Shown: positions 36,062-48,435, numbered from the stretch's first letter. The stretch is 64,000 nucleotides of DNA from Ciona intestinalis (GCF_000224145.3 NC_020174.2:3973026-4037025), one strand, 5' to 3'. Numbers and translations are program-made. Notes: a model not told the origin generated them from the sequence alone.

Positions 36062-36063
36062 CT
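36062..36063 (-). promoter_or_regulatory. Candidate trans-splice acceptor for GRIN2
   Basis: On the minus strand ctgctaaatag precedes the GRIN2 ATG by only 6 bases. With the EARS2 coding region ending 185 bp upstream, a spliced leader joined here would explain such a short 5' leader (inference). Confidence 0.4.
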
Positions 36064-36240
36064 ATTTAGCAGCATATGCACAGAAAACGCATGAAGTATG
36101 TTTTTTTTTTATTTTTTGTAAAGACATAAAATGGCAGCAAAGAAAAGTAGGAGCAACGGATTATTTTTTTCTTAAATATTCGACCCTAAAATAAAATGTA
36201 TTAAGATTAGAGAAAAATCCATCATTAATATGCACATTTC

Positions 36241-39200
36241 TTACTCTATCTCTCGTTCTATGTTAGAAAGTGCTATATCCAACCTCAGCAGTGATTCTCT
36301 CTTGTTCAGCATCAGCAGCAAGTCCACTATCTTTGGCCCTTGCTGCAATAATGAACAATTCAAAAACTTGACACCCTTGTCACAATGTCCCAAAGGTTTT
36401 AACAGTAAAACGGCGTGACAGTGATTAAGAGTTGCAACGTGTAACCTATTGTTTACCCCAGGGACCAAGGTGGCGTGAATTAATCAGCATTTCAATTGAA
36501 GTGAGATTACACAGTCACAACCTAAGCCTCTTGAATCAATCAAATTGACGCTTAATTTATTGGAATTGATTTTCTGCCACAACAACAGATTTCAAGCTTT
36601 CGAATATATGCCACACTGTATTTATCCTTTAAGTGTTACACAAACAGTTCTTTTCATTAATTTTAGATGCGCCTAACATGGGTAGGCATGCATGCCTTTG
36701 AATTAAATACAATAACTATATGTAAAAAGTCTGCACAGACAAATAAATATGTTAACTGCGTTATGATAGATTAATTAAAGGTGTAAACATGTTCATATGG
36801 CAGAAAGCCCACTATGGCTTTTTTAGAAGATAGGCATATAATGGAACCTATCATTAATTATCTTTGTTTTTATAAATACTGCTTGGTTTCCTACCTAAGA
36901 TTTAAAAACTGTTATCTTACAACAAATCACGTATTAAAACTGATAGTAAAAAATATTGAACAAAAATTATATTTTCCACCAACATACTATACCTCTCTTC
37001 CAGACAGTAATTTGCGTAGAAACTTCATAACTTTAGGGTAGTGCAAGCCCTTTTCCCTCCCATGATTGTTTAAATAAGAAGCAATAGTTTCAACATCCAA
37101 TGGTTCCCATGTTACAGTGTTTAAGAACCTGGAAAGTACATGAATTAAACCATATTGTATAAACAAATGTTGTTTTGTTGCTATATCCTCTCTTTTTGTC
37201 TAGAATATTTCTAAATTTTTGCTATCGTAATTGAAGAGACAAATAAAACAAATACCATAGATATGCCTATTGTTGTTTTGCCATGGTTAGATAAATCAAA
37301 AACCTTTTTTTTGTAGATTTATTTTTCAAGCTTTTTTTTCAATTTGTCTTTATTAGAATAAATAATGTTATAGTTAAAACAATTTTCTGTAGGATAAATA
37401 GGCCAAAATGATTTGTAGAAGAGCTTCACAATAAAGAAAATTCTGAAGTTAATGCCATTAAAAGTGTTCCAGTGCCATACCTAATAAAGTCATACAGAAA
37501 TTCATGAAACATTGTATCTTCCTCGCTTATTAGTGGTTGTGGACGACACCAAAGATAATCATATTCTTCTTTAATTAGATCATTCAGCTTTACAATGTGA
37601 CCCTGGGAACACAATATCACTGTAATGTAGATATGGATCTAAAAACATTGTACAAGAAATCTTGAACGAAATATTTAAACAGAAGAATGCAACTGTATCA
37701 CCTTTCATCATTTAATCAAAATGCTCCGAACTGTACATTTTTGAATTCAATCATTTTTTGCAGTTTCTTTTGTGAAATATTTATTTAGTTTGCATTTAAA
37801 TTGATAAAGTTAAATAATATAATTTATTAATTTTTTTTAGGTATTAATATTAACCATTGTCTGTTATATAAAAAAAATATAGGGAATAAACACAATATGT
37901 AAACATAATGAATAATGAATCTTAATGTGTTTCTAGGTATTTTGGGCCTTTTGGCCAGAGTTGGCCTATTTAAGTAGCTGGTCATATCCAATTTAATATA
38001 ATACCTCATATACCTGTACAGAGAAAAATAATATTTCAGTGCAATAAAAATACATTTACCTTTCTACTGCACAGAATTCCATTTAAATATTTATCAATTT
38101 CTGTTGCAGTGAATTCTTCTTGGTTAAAAATCAGTTCTTTTTCGAATTTCTGCTCTAAGAGTTGGTACAGCTCTTTCCTGACGCCCTGCATCACTTTTTT
38201 ATCACTAGATTCAAACTTATGTTTTGTGAGCAATGTACTGAAGTCGTCAAGCTTCGAAAAGTCGACAATAGCATCAGAAAGAACAAGCTGCAACGAAAGA
38301 ACAAACAACTGTCCATACAATTATTACTTAGGTAAAGAACCACTGTAATAAAACAATCCATGGATGTACAGTACTCGTATAAAGGAAACTATTTTGTGCA
38401 CAATTACAGCCAATGTAAATAAACTACGCATTTATTTTCAAAAGTCTTTAAAGATTTTCGGAAAAATCTATTTATTACAGTCCTAATATAACGAAACCTA
38501 CTCTGTAAGGGTTAAATGATTGTTCCAAAATATTCAGCAGTTCATAGTGGTTTGATGCACACACAGGAAAGTTAATATTTGGAAACCCTGAACCGTAGTA
38601 AGCCATGAAGTTCAGTAACGCACATGGGGAATACCCCTTTGCTCTTGATTCTTCCACGTAAACATCACCCTGGAGAAAATGGAAATATAAAATGAACTGT
38701 ATTTTTAATATTTTACTCTGTAATGCAGGGGTGCAACAAGCAATTCTATACTTTGAATAAATAAATAAATTTATCTTTATTCACCCTCACTGGCGGGGCT
38801 ATCGAATTTGTTATAACATGGTGTTCTGTTTCACTTTTCGGCTCCGATTTGAGTCACCATGTATGTAACTTTGTGGGTGGTTTTCTTTTACTAGATCTAT
38901 TTTTTTAATGTATGGCTGACAATTTAAATAACCCATAATAGACCACTGGGTTAAAGAAATGGCCATTAAGTGCTCAAGGACACAAACGAGAAAAGACACA
39001 TACACCCAGACTGAGGTACATACGTAATGACACTTTGGTAGCCATTTGAACCCTAACTACCAATTATCTTTGAACAGAATATTGGTAAATCAGTGTTTTA
39101 CTATAATATGATAGAAATCAAACTTAAACCATGTTTAAATCATAGGGCCCATGGTGTGCCACGCCGCGGAACCTCACTCTCATAGAATAGAAAAAAAAAC

Positions 39201-41155
39201 ATTAAAAAATACCCCAAAAATATAACTCACAAAGTAACATACTTGGTAACTGTAAGCTGGCATGGGGTGTATGAAACAGTACACTTGTATAACGACTGTT
39301 GTTTTTGGGCCACGCGAGGATAAAGTAAGTTACACTTACATTCATACATACAAACAATATAAACTATTAAACTTACTTGTCGTTTTGACAGTTTTGAGCC
39401 ATCTTTATTGATGAGTAAAGGAAGATGCATAAAGGTGGGAACTTCCCAGCCGAGCGCTTCGTATATTTGAACATGCTTTGTGGTAGATGTCAGCCATTCC
39501 TTTCCCCGTATCACATGAGATATCTGCATCATATGATCATCTACTACATTAGCAAGATGGTAGGTGGGAAACCTGGTAAATTCGCTTGTGAAAATGACCA
39601 GTTGAGTAGCGTTTTTACCTCTTTAAAAATCTTATCAGTAAAACGTTGAGTGATATTTTTGCTTCTACAAAATTTTATTGGTAAAAAGGTAAGTAACATT
39701 TTTGCGTTTAAAATCTAATTGGCACATTTTTATTAAAAAAAAACTAAAAGTTACAGGTTGACACAATTAATTCCACCTACCCATCTGACTTTAAAATAAC
39801 TGGATCCCCCTCAAAATGTGCATTATGACTGACTTTCCCAAACAATGCATCCTCAATTTGGTGAAATTCATCTTTCAAGCGAAGTCTGATGACATAGGGA
39901 ACTTTTTGATCAAGATTTGAATTAATTTCTGCATCCGTTAATTCTCGGCATCTGTTGTCGTATCTGAACAATAATGAATTAAAAACACAGTTCGGCACCG
40001 TAGCACAGGTGATTAGCGTGCCTGTCTCTAAAAAAACCCTAAAATAAAAACCCACAAAGTAACATACTCGGTAACTCGTAAGCCGGCACGAGGTGTATGA
40101 AACAGAACACTCCTGTTTAACGACTGTGGTTATCCGGCCACGCGAAAATAAAGTAAGTTACATTCATTCATTCAGACACCAAAACTAGAAACCACCTTCC
40201 AGTTTCTTTTCTTTTGATTTGATCTTTTTTCAAAATTGCCAACCTTCTTTGAGAACAAAAACACCGATAAGCAGCTCCACTGTCTACTAGCTTGTTTGCT
40301 ATCCTGACGGACAATTTCAAATTTGAATTTATTTGATAGGCCTATGGCATGGTTTGACACAGCAAATTTATAAAAATTATTAGGAGCAATATTAGTTAAT
40401 AAAATGCAGTGTAAGGTAGAATTTTACTTACAAAATTTATTGCCAAAATGTTCTGTCTTTATATATACAACAGTAACAATAGCTTCACTATATCTTTGAA
40501 ACATAAAAAAACATACATCGCCATTTAATGTAAAAAGCAAACTTACGCTTGATAACTTTTGATTCTTTCACTCTGGATGTAGGGACCAAACTCTCCTCCT
40601 TTTTCCGGACTCTCCTGCGGATGTAATCCTGCCCATTCTAGCGTGGATAGAATACTGGATGTTGCTCCATCGACGACCCTCGTCTGATCTGTGTCTTCAA
40701 TTCTAACGATGAATTTTCCATTGTTGGCTCGAGCAAAAAGGTAGTTGTATAACGCTGTTCGAAGACCCCCAATATGAAGAAAGCCTGAAAAAATACAGAA
40801 ACAAATTTAAGTGAGAAAACATATATGAAAAATTTTACTACAAAGATTTTTATTTTCGGGGTCATTTAGCTGTGTGTTTCTGTGGCAAATAATTGTAATA
40901 CAAAACAAGTCATGTTATGTTTTTTCTCGATTGACGTGCATTTAAGATAGCACTGACATTAGTAAAATATGGTTTTTCTGCAGTTGCATTATATATGCAA
41001 TCAGCCAATAGTTTGCCAAGAACAAGAAGTGAAACCATACCTGTAGGTGATGGCGCAAACCTAACTCTAACTTCTTTATGAATTAATCTTCTTAAATGGC
41101 GAGATGAAATGCCGGAGCTGAGACATAATCTCTTTGTGATGCTATAAGTTAACAT
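36241..41155 (-). CDS. EARS2: Mitochondrial glutamyl-tRNA synthetase
   Basis: Class I synthetase that charges mitochondrial tRNA with glutamate. Ten exons give 531 residues, close to vertebrate EARS2 (~523): 41041-41155, 40547-40784, 40196-40303, 39781-39963, 39377-39572, 38502-38669, 38060-38287, 37481-37602, 36993-37128, 36241-36342. The N terminus is rich in Arg, Lys and Ser, as expected for mitochondrial import, and leads into [11 protein letters not shown]. The HIGH-type site reads [20 protein letters not shown] and RYDNRC follow, then [11 protein letters not shown] as the KMSKS-type loop. Helical anticodon-binding sequence ([21 protein letters not shown]) and [12 protein letters not shown] close the protein. 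SINE pieces sit in four introns. Transcription is in line with TIMM9 upstream and GRIN2 downstream, and I see no canonical AATAAA between its stop and GRIN2. Confidence 0.95.
37168..37262 (-). repeat. Dispersed ~100 bp repeat, reverse orientation
   Basis: Reverse copy (ttgctatatcctctctttttgtc ... tttgctatcgtaattgaagagac) in an EARS2 intron. Confidence 0.55.
38752..39060 (-). repeat. SINE, diverged near full length
   Basis: Reverse: ttatcttattcaccctcactgg-like tail, tgtatgtaactttgtgggtgg, gaccactgggttaaag, and a decayed head. EARS2 intron. Confidence 0.6.
39222..39355 (+). repeat. SINE tail fragment
   Basis: aactcacaaagtaacatacttggtaactg ... ggccacgcgaggataaagtaagttac. EARS2 intron. Confidence 0.7.
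39992..40182 (+). repeat. SINE, internally deleted
   Basis: Head cggcaccgtagcacaggtgattagcgtgcc fused to tail acccacaaagtaacatactcgg ... acattcattcattc. EARS2 intron. Confidence 0.75.
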
Positions 41156-41379
41156 ATCAGGGTAAGACGAGACCTAATTTGTGGTCCTTTAAAAATTTTA
41201 ATTGTGAAAAATGTTTGCAAACAGTGAGTATATGGTTATATGTACTTGGATGGAAATTTTTTAATCGGTAACATGTTGATCATATATACTGGTAGAGTGA
41301 CACAGGCACCAAGTGCCAAAAATTCTAATTGCAGGTGTTACAAATTTGTCAACAATTAACACTATAAAATAAATAACGA

Positions 41380-41658
41380 TCAATTTGCAGGATTTTGAGC
41401 TGCAAAAGTGTTATTTTGTTGCAAATGGTCTTGAAAACGCAATGAAATTCTAGCAGTTGTTTTTAGATATTTCTGCAAGCAATGTAATGAACAGTCCAGC
41501 TCTTTCGATGACACTTTTCGTGACGTGAAGTCATTTACACAGTCCGCAAAGCATCCTTCTGTCAGTTTGTTGTATGAAGAAAGAAATTCTTTGAACTGCT
41601 TAACTTGGTCCCCAGCAGATGCTTCCACAGACTGGTTGACTCCAGAAATTGAAGCCAT
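41380..41658 (-). CDS. TIMM9: Tim9, small TIM chaperone of the mitochondrial intermembrane space
   Basis: Tim9 pairs with Tim10 in a hexamer that escorts carrier precursors across the intermembrane space. The single exon encodes 92 residues, near the 89 of human TIMM9. The twin CX3C motif is intact (CFADC and CSLHC, 16 residues between), framed by [19 protein letters not shown] and [17 protein letters not shown], which match TIMM9 rather than TIMM10, 8 or 13. The ATG at 41658 starts a short Ser/Ala-rich leader. It lies upstream of EARS2 with 224 bp between coding regions and is divergent from calnexin. The upstream region contains an atccatcttggat YY1-like site near 41970, common in housekeeping promoters (inference). 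Confidence 0.94.
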   Translation of the reverse strand: MASISGVNQSVEASAGDQVKQFKEFLSSYNKLTEGCFADCVNDFTSRKVSSKELDCSLHCLQKYLKTTARISLRFQDHLQQNNTFAAQNPAN

Positions 41659-42307
41659 GAAAATAAAGTTTAAGGTGTTTCCAGGTTTAAATGCGTTCGT
41701 ATTGTTGTAAAGAGTTTGCTACACGTATGGTATGAGCCTGTTAACAGTGTGAAGAATTGATGTTAGAATAAGTTAACTATGGTACGTTCGTATAATCGTA
41801 TGTACATGTAATATTTGCTTAGCCCCAATAATTGGGTCACGAAAGAATTACAGTTACAGAGCTTAACGCCCTATTTAAGTATACATGTGTTCCGCATTGC
41901 GAATAAAATATCCGATATGCAGACAGCGGCCATTGCGTCAGGTGTTTGGTCTGCGTGAAAACACGGGCGCATCCATCTTGGATTTTAAGCGCACACGATA
42001 TCTATGAGCAAATCACTCGCTCAAGTTTGTATTTTCAAATACCTTTCTATCAAAAATTGGTGACAAAAATTGTTTTACAAATTAATTTATATAGCGATAA
42101 TGGTATTTCCATTACGATGAAGTCAATTACTTCCGCCAAAAATAACTGAAACGTTAAGCACATGTCTAAAATCACATTACGGAACGATGGAAGGCAAAAA
42201 CATTTCGTTTAAGTGCAAATTTTAAAACAGGCAAGCGACCCACTTCGCGATCTGCTGACCAAACAGTTGGGTTCCCGGTAGTTTACGCATGACTAATCCC
42301 ATTTCGT

Positions 42308-42326
42308 CCATTCACCGAACACCACG
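42308..42326 (+). promoter_or_regulatory. ERSE-like element upstream of calnexin
   Basis: CCATT, exactly nine bases, then CCACG; the ERSE consensus is CCAAT-N9-CCACG (one mismatch). It lies about 370 bp before the calnexin start codon. ERSE sites drive unfolded-protein-response induction of ER chaperones in vertebrates, which suits this gene. Confidence 0.4.
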
Positions 42327-42688
42327 CGATCGAGAATGATCGTTTGTTTTAACTGCCGCGACTGAAGTCTCTGTGAGTTTGTGCCAGTTCCAAGCTCACA
42401 TGATCTATTATTAGCAGTTGCACACTTCTTTTACCGTATGTTAGCTAGCGGATTTCCCTGTGGCGGTTTCGCTCTGTTTAATTATTATATTTTAATTAAA
42501 TTGTGCCGTTCCAATTCAGAGTTCTATTATACCAGCAAGAAAAAGGCGATAAGACGCTTTCCATTATTTTGCTTTGTGAGGAATTTTATTCATGTTGTAT
42601 ATGCAGAACAGAAATTAACCTCTCTTTTATAACCAATAGGTCGTTTTGTACTCATATTTGTATAGGTTAATATATTTATTCATGTTAT

Positions 42689-42690
42689 AG
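42689..42690 (+). promoter_or_regulatory. Candidate leader acceptor for calnexin
   Basis: tttattcatgttatag ends 6 bases before the calnexin ATG. This could be a cis acceptor for a 5' UTR intron or a spliced-leader site. Confidence 0.3.
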
Positions 42691-42696
42691 TGCACT

Positions 42697-45600
42697 ATGT
42701 GGAAAGTTATTACATTGGTATTGTGTTTTGGATTAGTTTGTGCACAGGAGTCTACGGTAAGCCCAACTTTTATATTTTATAGCAAAGTTATTCAGCATGT
42801 TTTATAACAGGATATTACATTACAGGGTCCTACCTATGTTACACCAGTTCCAAGTGGAAATGTGTTCATAGATGAACCATTTGACTCAGATGATGCATTA
42901 GAAAGGTAAGTAAAATGGAGTTCTTATATAAAATTGGGAAGTTTGTTTTTGAGTGGATTCGCTAATTTATTAAGGTTTATTACAACAGTGTTGATCAAAC
43001 TACATACGTTTAAATTTTCCACCAAAATATCAAATTTGCATAAATTATGGAGAAAATCAAACTTTCAATATTATATTACTAATGTAATATTACTTTCTTT
43101 TTGTAGTTGGACACAGTCACAAGCCACTAAAGATGGAGTTGATTCAGATATTGCTAAATATAATGGGAACTGGGCAGTTGAGGGTCTGGCTGAAAACGCA
43201 TTGCCCGGTGATCTAGGTCTTGTACTAAAAGGCAAAGCAAAGTAAGGACGTTTTTTGTAATTTAAATTAAATGTAAATATGTTTTCAATTGTAAGTGTGT
43301 TTTAACAAATTTCAACAACAACTGTTGTTTTGGTCAAATACACTGTCTTTTCGTATGAAATATTGCTAAATCTTCGCTACGCTACCATAATCAAAGAAGA
43401 CAAGTAAAATGATTATCAATATGTGAATAAATAGAAATACCAGCTGTATCATTTATAAAATAACTTACATCAGAATGTAATGGTTTAATGAACCATTTCC
43501 TTAAAACTTGTTGTTTTTTGTAGGCATCATGCTATTGCGGCAAGCCTTGACACAGTCTATAAATTTGAAGGCAAACCATTCATAATGCAGTATGAGGTAA
43601 ATTTTCAAACTGGAATTGAATGTGGAGGAGCATACGTGAAACTGCTGACACATTCGGATGGTTTGGACTTGGTAGGTTAATATGATAATTGTAAAAATAG
43701 CATAATGGGTTAATTTTGTATGTTAATATGATAATGGCAAAGTAATTGTAAAAACGGCATGAAAAGTTATTTAAAACTGTAATACTAACTTCATATTCTC
43801 CTTTGCAGAGTGATTTCCGAGACAAGACACCATACACAATCATGTTTGGCCCTGATAAATGTGGAGAAGATTACAAGGTATTTTTGTTGAGTTTTTGAGT
43901 TTTATTGTGTCGTAAAAGGCCCAATATCAGTAGCATCATGTCTGCTGTAAAATTGCCTGCCGTTGTTTGAAAAGGTTTTTTCTTCCACAATTTGCTATGT
44001 AACAGGACTAAAATTTTAAATATTTAATAGCCTATATGGAAAATGAAACAGATTTATTAATAAACATGTCAGAAGCTAAATATGCATCACATTCTCCCAG
44101 TTACACTTCATTTTCCGCCACAAAAACCCTAAAACCGGTGAGATTGAGGAGAAACACGCCAATAAACCAACCACAGACTTCAAATCTTATTACACGGATA
44201 AAGCATCCCATCTTTACACACTTGTCATCAACCCAGACAATTCATTCCAAGTTCTTATTGACCAAACTGTGATTAATTCTGGAAATCTTTTGACGGATTT
44301 CACGTAAGATACTTTTATAAACAAAATTGAGAATATATATATATGTGTATATATATATAGGCCTGCTCTTTTAAAATGCAATAGTTATTAAATTACATTA
44401 GTTTATTGTTTATGTTCATAAAGCTTTACAAAAGCTCTGTTTTCAAGAATTTGGCATAAGTTACATTTACGAATAAAACTGATCATTCTACATAGGTCTG
44501 ATGTTGTAACATGCAGTAATTACGTATGGACATTTATGTAATCATTTATTGTTTATTAAACTTTATATAACTTGTGTTTTTTTAGTCCTCCTGTCGTACC
44601 ACCAAAGGAAATTGAAGACAAAGATGACAAGAAGCCAGAAGATTGGGATGAGAGAGAGATGATACCTGATCCGGATGCAACAAAACCAGATGATTGGTAA
44701 TAAGTTACTTATCATTTTGAGCATTTGTCTTCTGTGGTGGTCATTAATTATTCGGAGTCTTAGGTTACCATCTGCTTTGTTATTTTGTAGCATTTGTTTA
44801 AAAGGGGCAATTACTATAAATAGTTAAAAGCTTTGGAACTGTGTTGTAAATTTTTGTTGACTGTTAAAAGGTTTTTTTGCAACAGGAATATGTTGAAGAC
44901 CAAATTGTGATCGGTGGCACAGTAGTTAGTATAATACATTTGTATTAAAAAAAAAAAGATTTGTACACAAGTCTCATTTAATTTACTTATGGATAGTAAC
45001 TCAGCAATGAACCAAATTTAAATAACACAAATCTTAGAATACAAAATGGTAAATTAGTGGCTAGTGCACAATTGCACATATTGTAGAATTTGAATAACAC
45101 TTAATTTTTAGAATACAAAACGTTACATCAGGGCACATAGTGTAAATTCAGTTAAAATGCTAACTTTTTAAAATTATATTTTAGGGATGAAACTGCTCCA
45201 GCAAGAATTGTTGATTCAGATGCTGAAATGCCGGAAGGTTGGCTTGAAGATGAACCTCTTTACATACCTGATCCGGATGCGAGTATGCCAGAAGATTGGG
45301 ATGAGGAGATGGATGGAGAATGGGAAGCTCCTAAGGTAAGGACCGCTTTCAAGCTTTGGGAGGTCTGTTGGAGATTTGGTTATGGTTGAGAAATTTTGGT
45401 TAATTTTACAAAAATTTGGTTAAGAAAAATATTTTTTTGGGGGGCTAGTTTATTGTTTAGTGGTGTAGGTTTTTATGGTGCAGGGTATGCGAGCTTATTG
45501 GGAGAATTTTGTAGAAGTTGCAACAACCCCTAGATTTTCGGGGTATGCAAGCTTATCGGGAGAACTTAAAATATTCTTAAAAGCATACAAACTTATTCTT

Positions 45601-47963
45601 ACAGCTGGCATACTTTGTTGTCACAAACCCCTGGAATTTTATATAATTAGCCCTACTGTTTCTATTGGTTATGTTTTTTAAAATCTGTATGGTAAAAGTA
45701 GCATACAATCTTATTTTTTCTAGGTCGATAATCCAAAATGTGCGGAGGCTGCTGGTTGTGGGACATGGGAGCCACCCATGATTGACAACCCTGAATACAA
45801 AGGTATATGGTCGGCTCCTGAAATAGCAAACCCAGCATACAAAGGTATTTGGAAGCCAAGGATGATCCCGAACCCCGGCTACTTTGAAGATGAATTGCCT
45901 TACAAGATGTCACCAATTGTGAGTGGTTTGTTATGGTTTTTTCAGAGGTGTTGTGGTTAATGAAATTAAGTGGTGTATCTTTATTTAAGCTCCTTTAAAT
46001 GTGTGCGGTTTACCTACCTGTTGTATTTTTTTGGTCAATATTGGCCTAAGTTTCAGGTTCTATGGCATGCCTTGCTGCAGGACCTTACTTGCATCAAATT
46101 AAACCTATTGTATTATTATTTATAAATTTAGTTTTTATGAATAAATAGCAACTTGTTGTTTTTGGTGTGTCACATAATTAAGTAAGAATAATATTTTGCA
46201 GGGAGCAGTTGGCTTCGAACTGTGGTCCATGAGCGAGGATATTTATTTCGACAACATCCTCATCACTGATGATCGTGAAGTGGCTGATGATTACGCAGAG
46301 AAGACCTGGAAACTGAAGAAGCAAATTCGAGCCGAGAAAGAGGTATTTTTAGTTTTTTTTAGGAAAGTTACAGAAATTCTTGGTTTTGTTGAAAAATTGT
46401 TCTCAATATAAGGAGATAAAGAGACTTGAGGCGAAAAGGGAAAATGAGTTAAAGAAAAGGAAGAAAAATAAAAAGAAGGCACGTGTACTGGTGCATGGCG
46501 GGTGTTTGGTAGCAGGGTAGTTTAGATTTTGCTGTTGACTCAAAAGTTAATAATGATTAAATAAAAATAGAAATCAAAGAAAGGAAAAAAATCAAAGGGG
46601 AAACGAAGGCGTCTTAGAAGAAAAAATACAGACGAGGTTAACTTGCATGGGTTGTAGATTTATTTGGGAAAGGGGGCAGGTGTAATAGTAGCCGCACTGT
46701 TGTGTGTAGTTGATAAAGTTATATTTATATTCTTAAAGTTGAACCCTATTTTGGCAGCCAAGCTTTGTACAAGGACTGCTTTCAGCAACTGAAGAAAAGC
46801 CGTGGTTGTGGATCATTTATGTGCTGGTGGTTGGACTGCCGGCTGTGCTGCTCTTTGCTTTCTGTTGCGGGTAAATTTATTTTGTAAAACTTTTTTTTAC
46901 GGTAAAATAATTTGGGAAAATATTTTTAAACAATTTTGAAAAAAATGTAAGTTCAAATTTTGGTTGCAGTGGTAAGAAAAAGGCAGATCCTAAGAAGACT
47001 GATGAAGCCACACCGGATGACCCACACGAGTCTGAAAATGAAGATGAAAATGACAAGGTAAGAATAGGATATTATTCTTAGATTTGATTGGATATTTTTT
47101 CTGCAGCAACAATAAGTGAGTTTTATTTTTCAGGAGGAAGAAAAAGAAGAGGATGGAGAGGCTTCTCAAGATGAAAACAAGGAAGAAGCAAGTCAGGAAG
47201 AGGAAGGTAACTATGGTGTATTTATACAAGCGTTGTGATTTACCGTAATGAACAAAAATCCTCATTAAAACAAAATCTATGCAATAATGATACCTTATGG
47301 CTTAGGAAAATGTTATTATACAAGTTGCTGTTGTTATTTCACCTTGTTTTGTTATTAATCTAAGCATGTTGAGAAACTGTGCAATAATTTCCCCCTGGAA
47401 AATCTATTTACTGTTTGGCCAATTATACCTGTATGTTCTTCCAGTACTATTAATTTTAAATTGTATAAAATCATGGGGTAATTTTCAATGTATAAATCCA
47501 AGCATGATAAGATAAAAACATACAATATTTTCACCCTGGAAAATCCATTTATTGTTTGGCCAGTAAGACTTGTTTGTTCTTCCAGTACTATTAACACACT
47601 ATAAATCATGGCATCAAATATCTTTTTATACAGAAGCTGCAACAGAGGAGACAGGTGATGGAGATAAATTAACTAAAGAAGATCTGGAGAAAGATGACGA
47701 TGAAATTCAAGCTCTTGAAGATGATAATAGTCCAGTGAAGTGAGTAATATTAATTGTTTTGTGTTATATTGTATCTTCTTAACTGGCAAATAGGTTTTAA
47801 AGTATTGAGTATCAAAATTGTTCCGTATTTTTTTTTTTTCGGTACGGCATCTTTACCAAACTGTTGTGGAATTTTGGAAATTTTCGTATTTAGGTTTAAT
47901 TTTCATGTTTATTACAGCAGCAGGCGTTCCCCAAGAAAACGAAAGCCCAGAGTACAAGATTGA
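42697..47963 (+). CDS. CANX: Calnexin, ER lectin chaperone
   Basis: Calnexin binds monoglucosylated glycoproteins and holds them for folding in the ER membrane. Fifteen exons give 572 residues (human ~592): 42697-42756, 42826-42905, 43107-43241, 43524-43671, 43809-43877, 44101-44303, 44586-44696, 45185-45335, 45724-45918, 46202-46342, 46758-46870, 46970-47057, 47134-47206, 47634-47739, 47918-47963. A signal peptide ([13 protein letters not shown]) is followed by the lectin domain ([32 protein letters not shown]). The P domain has four type-1 repeats (IPDPDAxxPxDWDE) and four type-2 repeats (NPxYKGIW). After the lectin end ([16 protein letters not shown]) come a membrane helix ([20 protein letters not shown]), an acidic tail and SPRKRKPR near the C terminus. 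Exon 2 could start 15 bases earlier in frame. Confidence 0.96.
43296..43412 (-). repeat. Dispersed ~100 bp repeat, reverse orientation
   Basis: Reverse copy in a calnexin intron: gtgttttaacaa ... caactgttgttttgg ... cactgtcttttcg ... cttcgctacgctaccataatcaaagaagacaag. Confidence 0.55.
46412..46640 (+). other. Possible basic cassette exons in a calnexin intron
   Basis: Between the last lectin exon (ends 46342, phase 0) and the membrane exon (starts 46758, phase 0) are two open Lys/Arg-rich stretches. One runs from 46412 after an AG ([11 protein letters not shown]...). The other, 46575-46635, is open in phase 0 at both ends (starts [11 protein letters not shown]) with an AG before it and a GT after it. 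The second would insert without changing frame. It could equally be purine-rich intron sequence. Confidence 0.2.
47391..47610 (+). repeat. Tandem duplication in a calnexin intron
   Basis: Two copies about 150 bp apart share CCCTGGAAAATC, TTTATTGTTTGGCCA and GTTCTTCCAGTACTATTAA. Confidence 0.7.
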
Positions 47964-48429
47964 AGGGGATGGTTGTGGGACTTCATATTTTAGATTCAAA
48001 AAGTTGGCAGAACAATTTAACGAATTTATGGAAAACTTTGGTTGTTTCATTATCACTGTGTGATAAACTGATGTCAGATGGTTTATTTTTACACAAAGAT
48101 CCATATCACGCTGCTTTAATGTAAATATTAATGATTGCTTGCTGTTCTATTTCCAGTGTCCCGCAATTAATAGGAGTAATACTAATTACAACTACCATTT
48201 CTGTTGTAATTTTGCAGTTTGCATAGAAGATTTTCTTGGTCTTTCTTGGTATCTTTTTACCAAGAAAATAACACTATGCAACAGGCCCCCAATCTTGTAA
48301 GACCGAATCCTACTATATAATGTAGATTTCAAATGTTGCATGTTTGCTTAGTAGTGGTTTATGGTTCTTGTACGGGTATTGTGTAAAAATTCTCTTCGAT
48401 GTTACGTTTACAACTCAGTATGATGTCAC

Positions 48430-48435
48430 AATAAA
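48430..48435 (+). terminator. Poly(A) signal of calnexin
   Basis: AATAAA about 467 bp after the calnexin stop; another AATAAA follows near 48502. Confidence 0.5.

Larger units (their letters stand above)
41659..42696. promoter_or_regulatory. Divergent TIMM9-calnexin promoter region
   Basis: About 1 kb between outward-facing start codons. Visible motifs are a YY1-like atccatcttggat (about 41969-41981) and, at 42308-42326, CCATT-N9-CCACG, one base from the endoplasmic reticulum stress element CCAAT-N9-CCACG. ORFs at 41946-42149 and 42381-42632 show no family features. An AG site at 42689-42690 lies 6 bases before the calnexin ATG. Confidence 0.45.

Noticed and set aside
44036-44272. 78-codon plus-strand ORF in the calnexin gene
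   Set aside because: Out-of-frame reading across the acceptor and exon 44101-44303 of calnexin.
46758-46870. Calnexin membrane exon as the start of a separate gene
   Set aside because: Phase and homology continue directly from the lectin exon ending at 46342 to the acidic tail exons.
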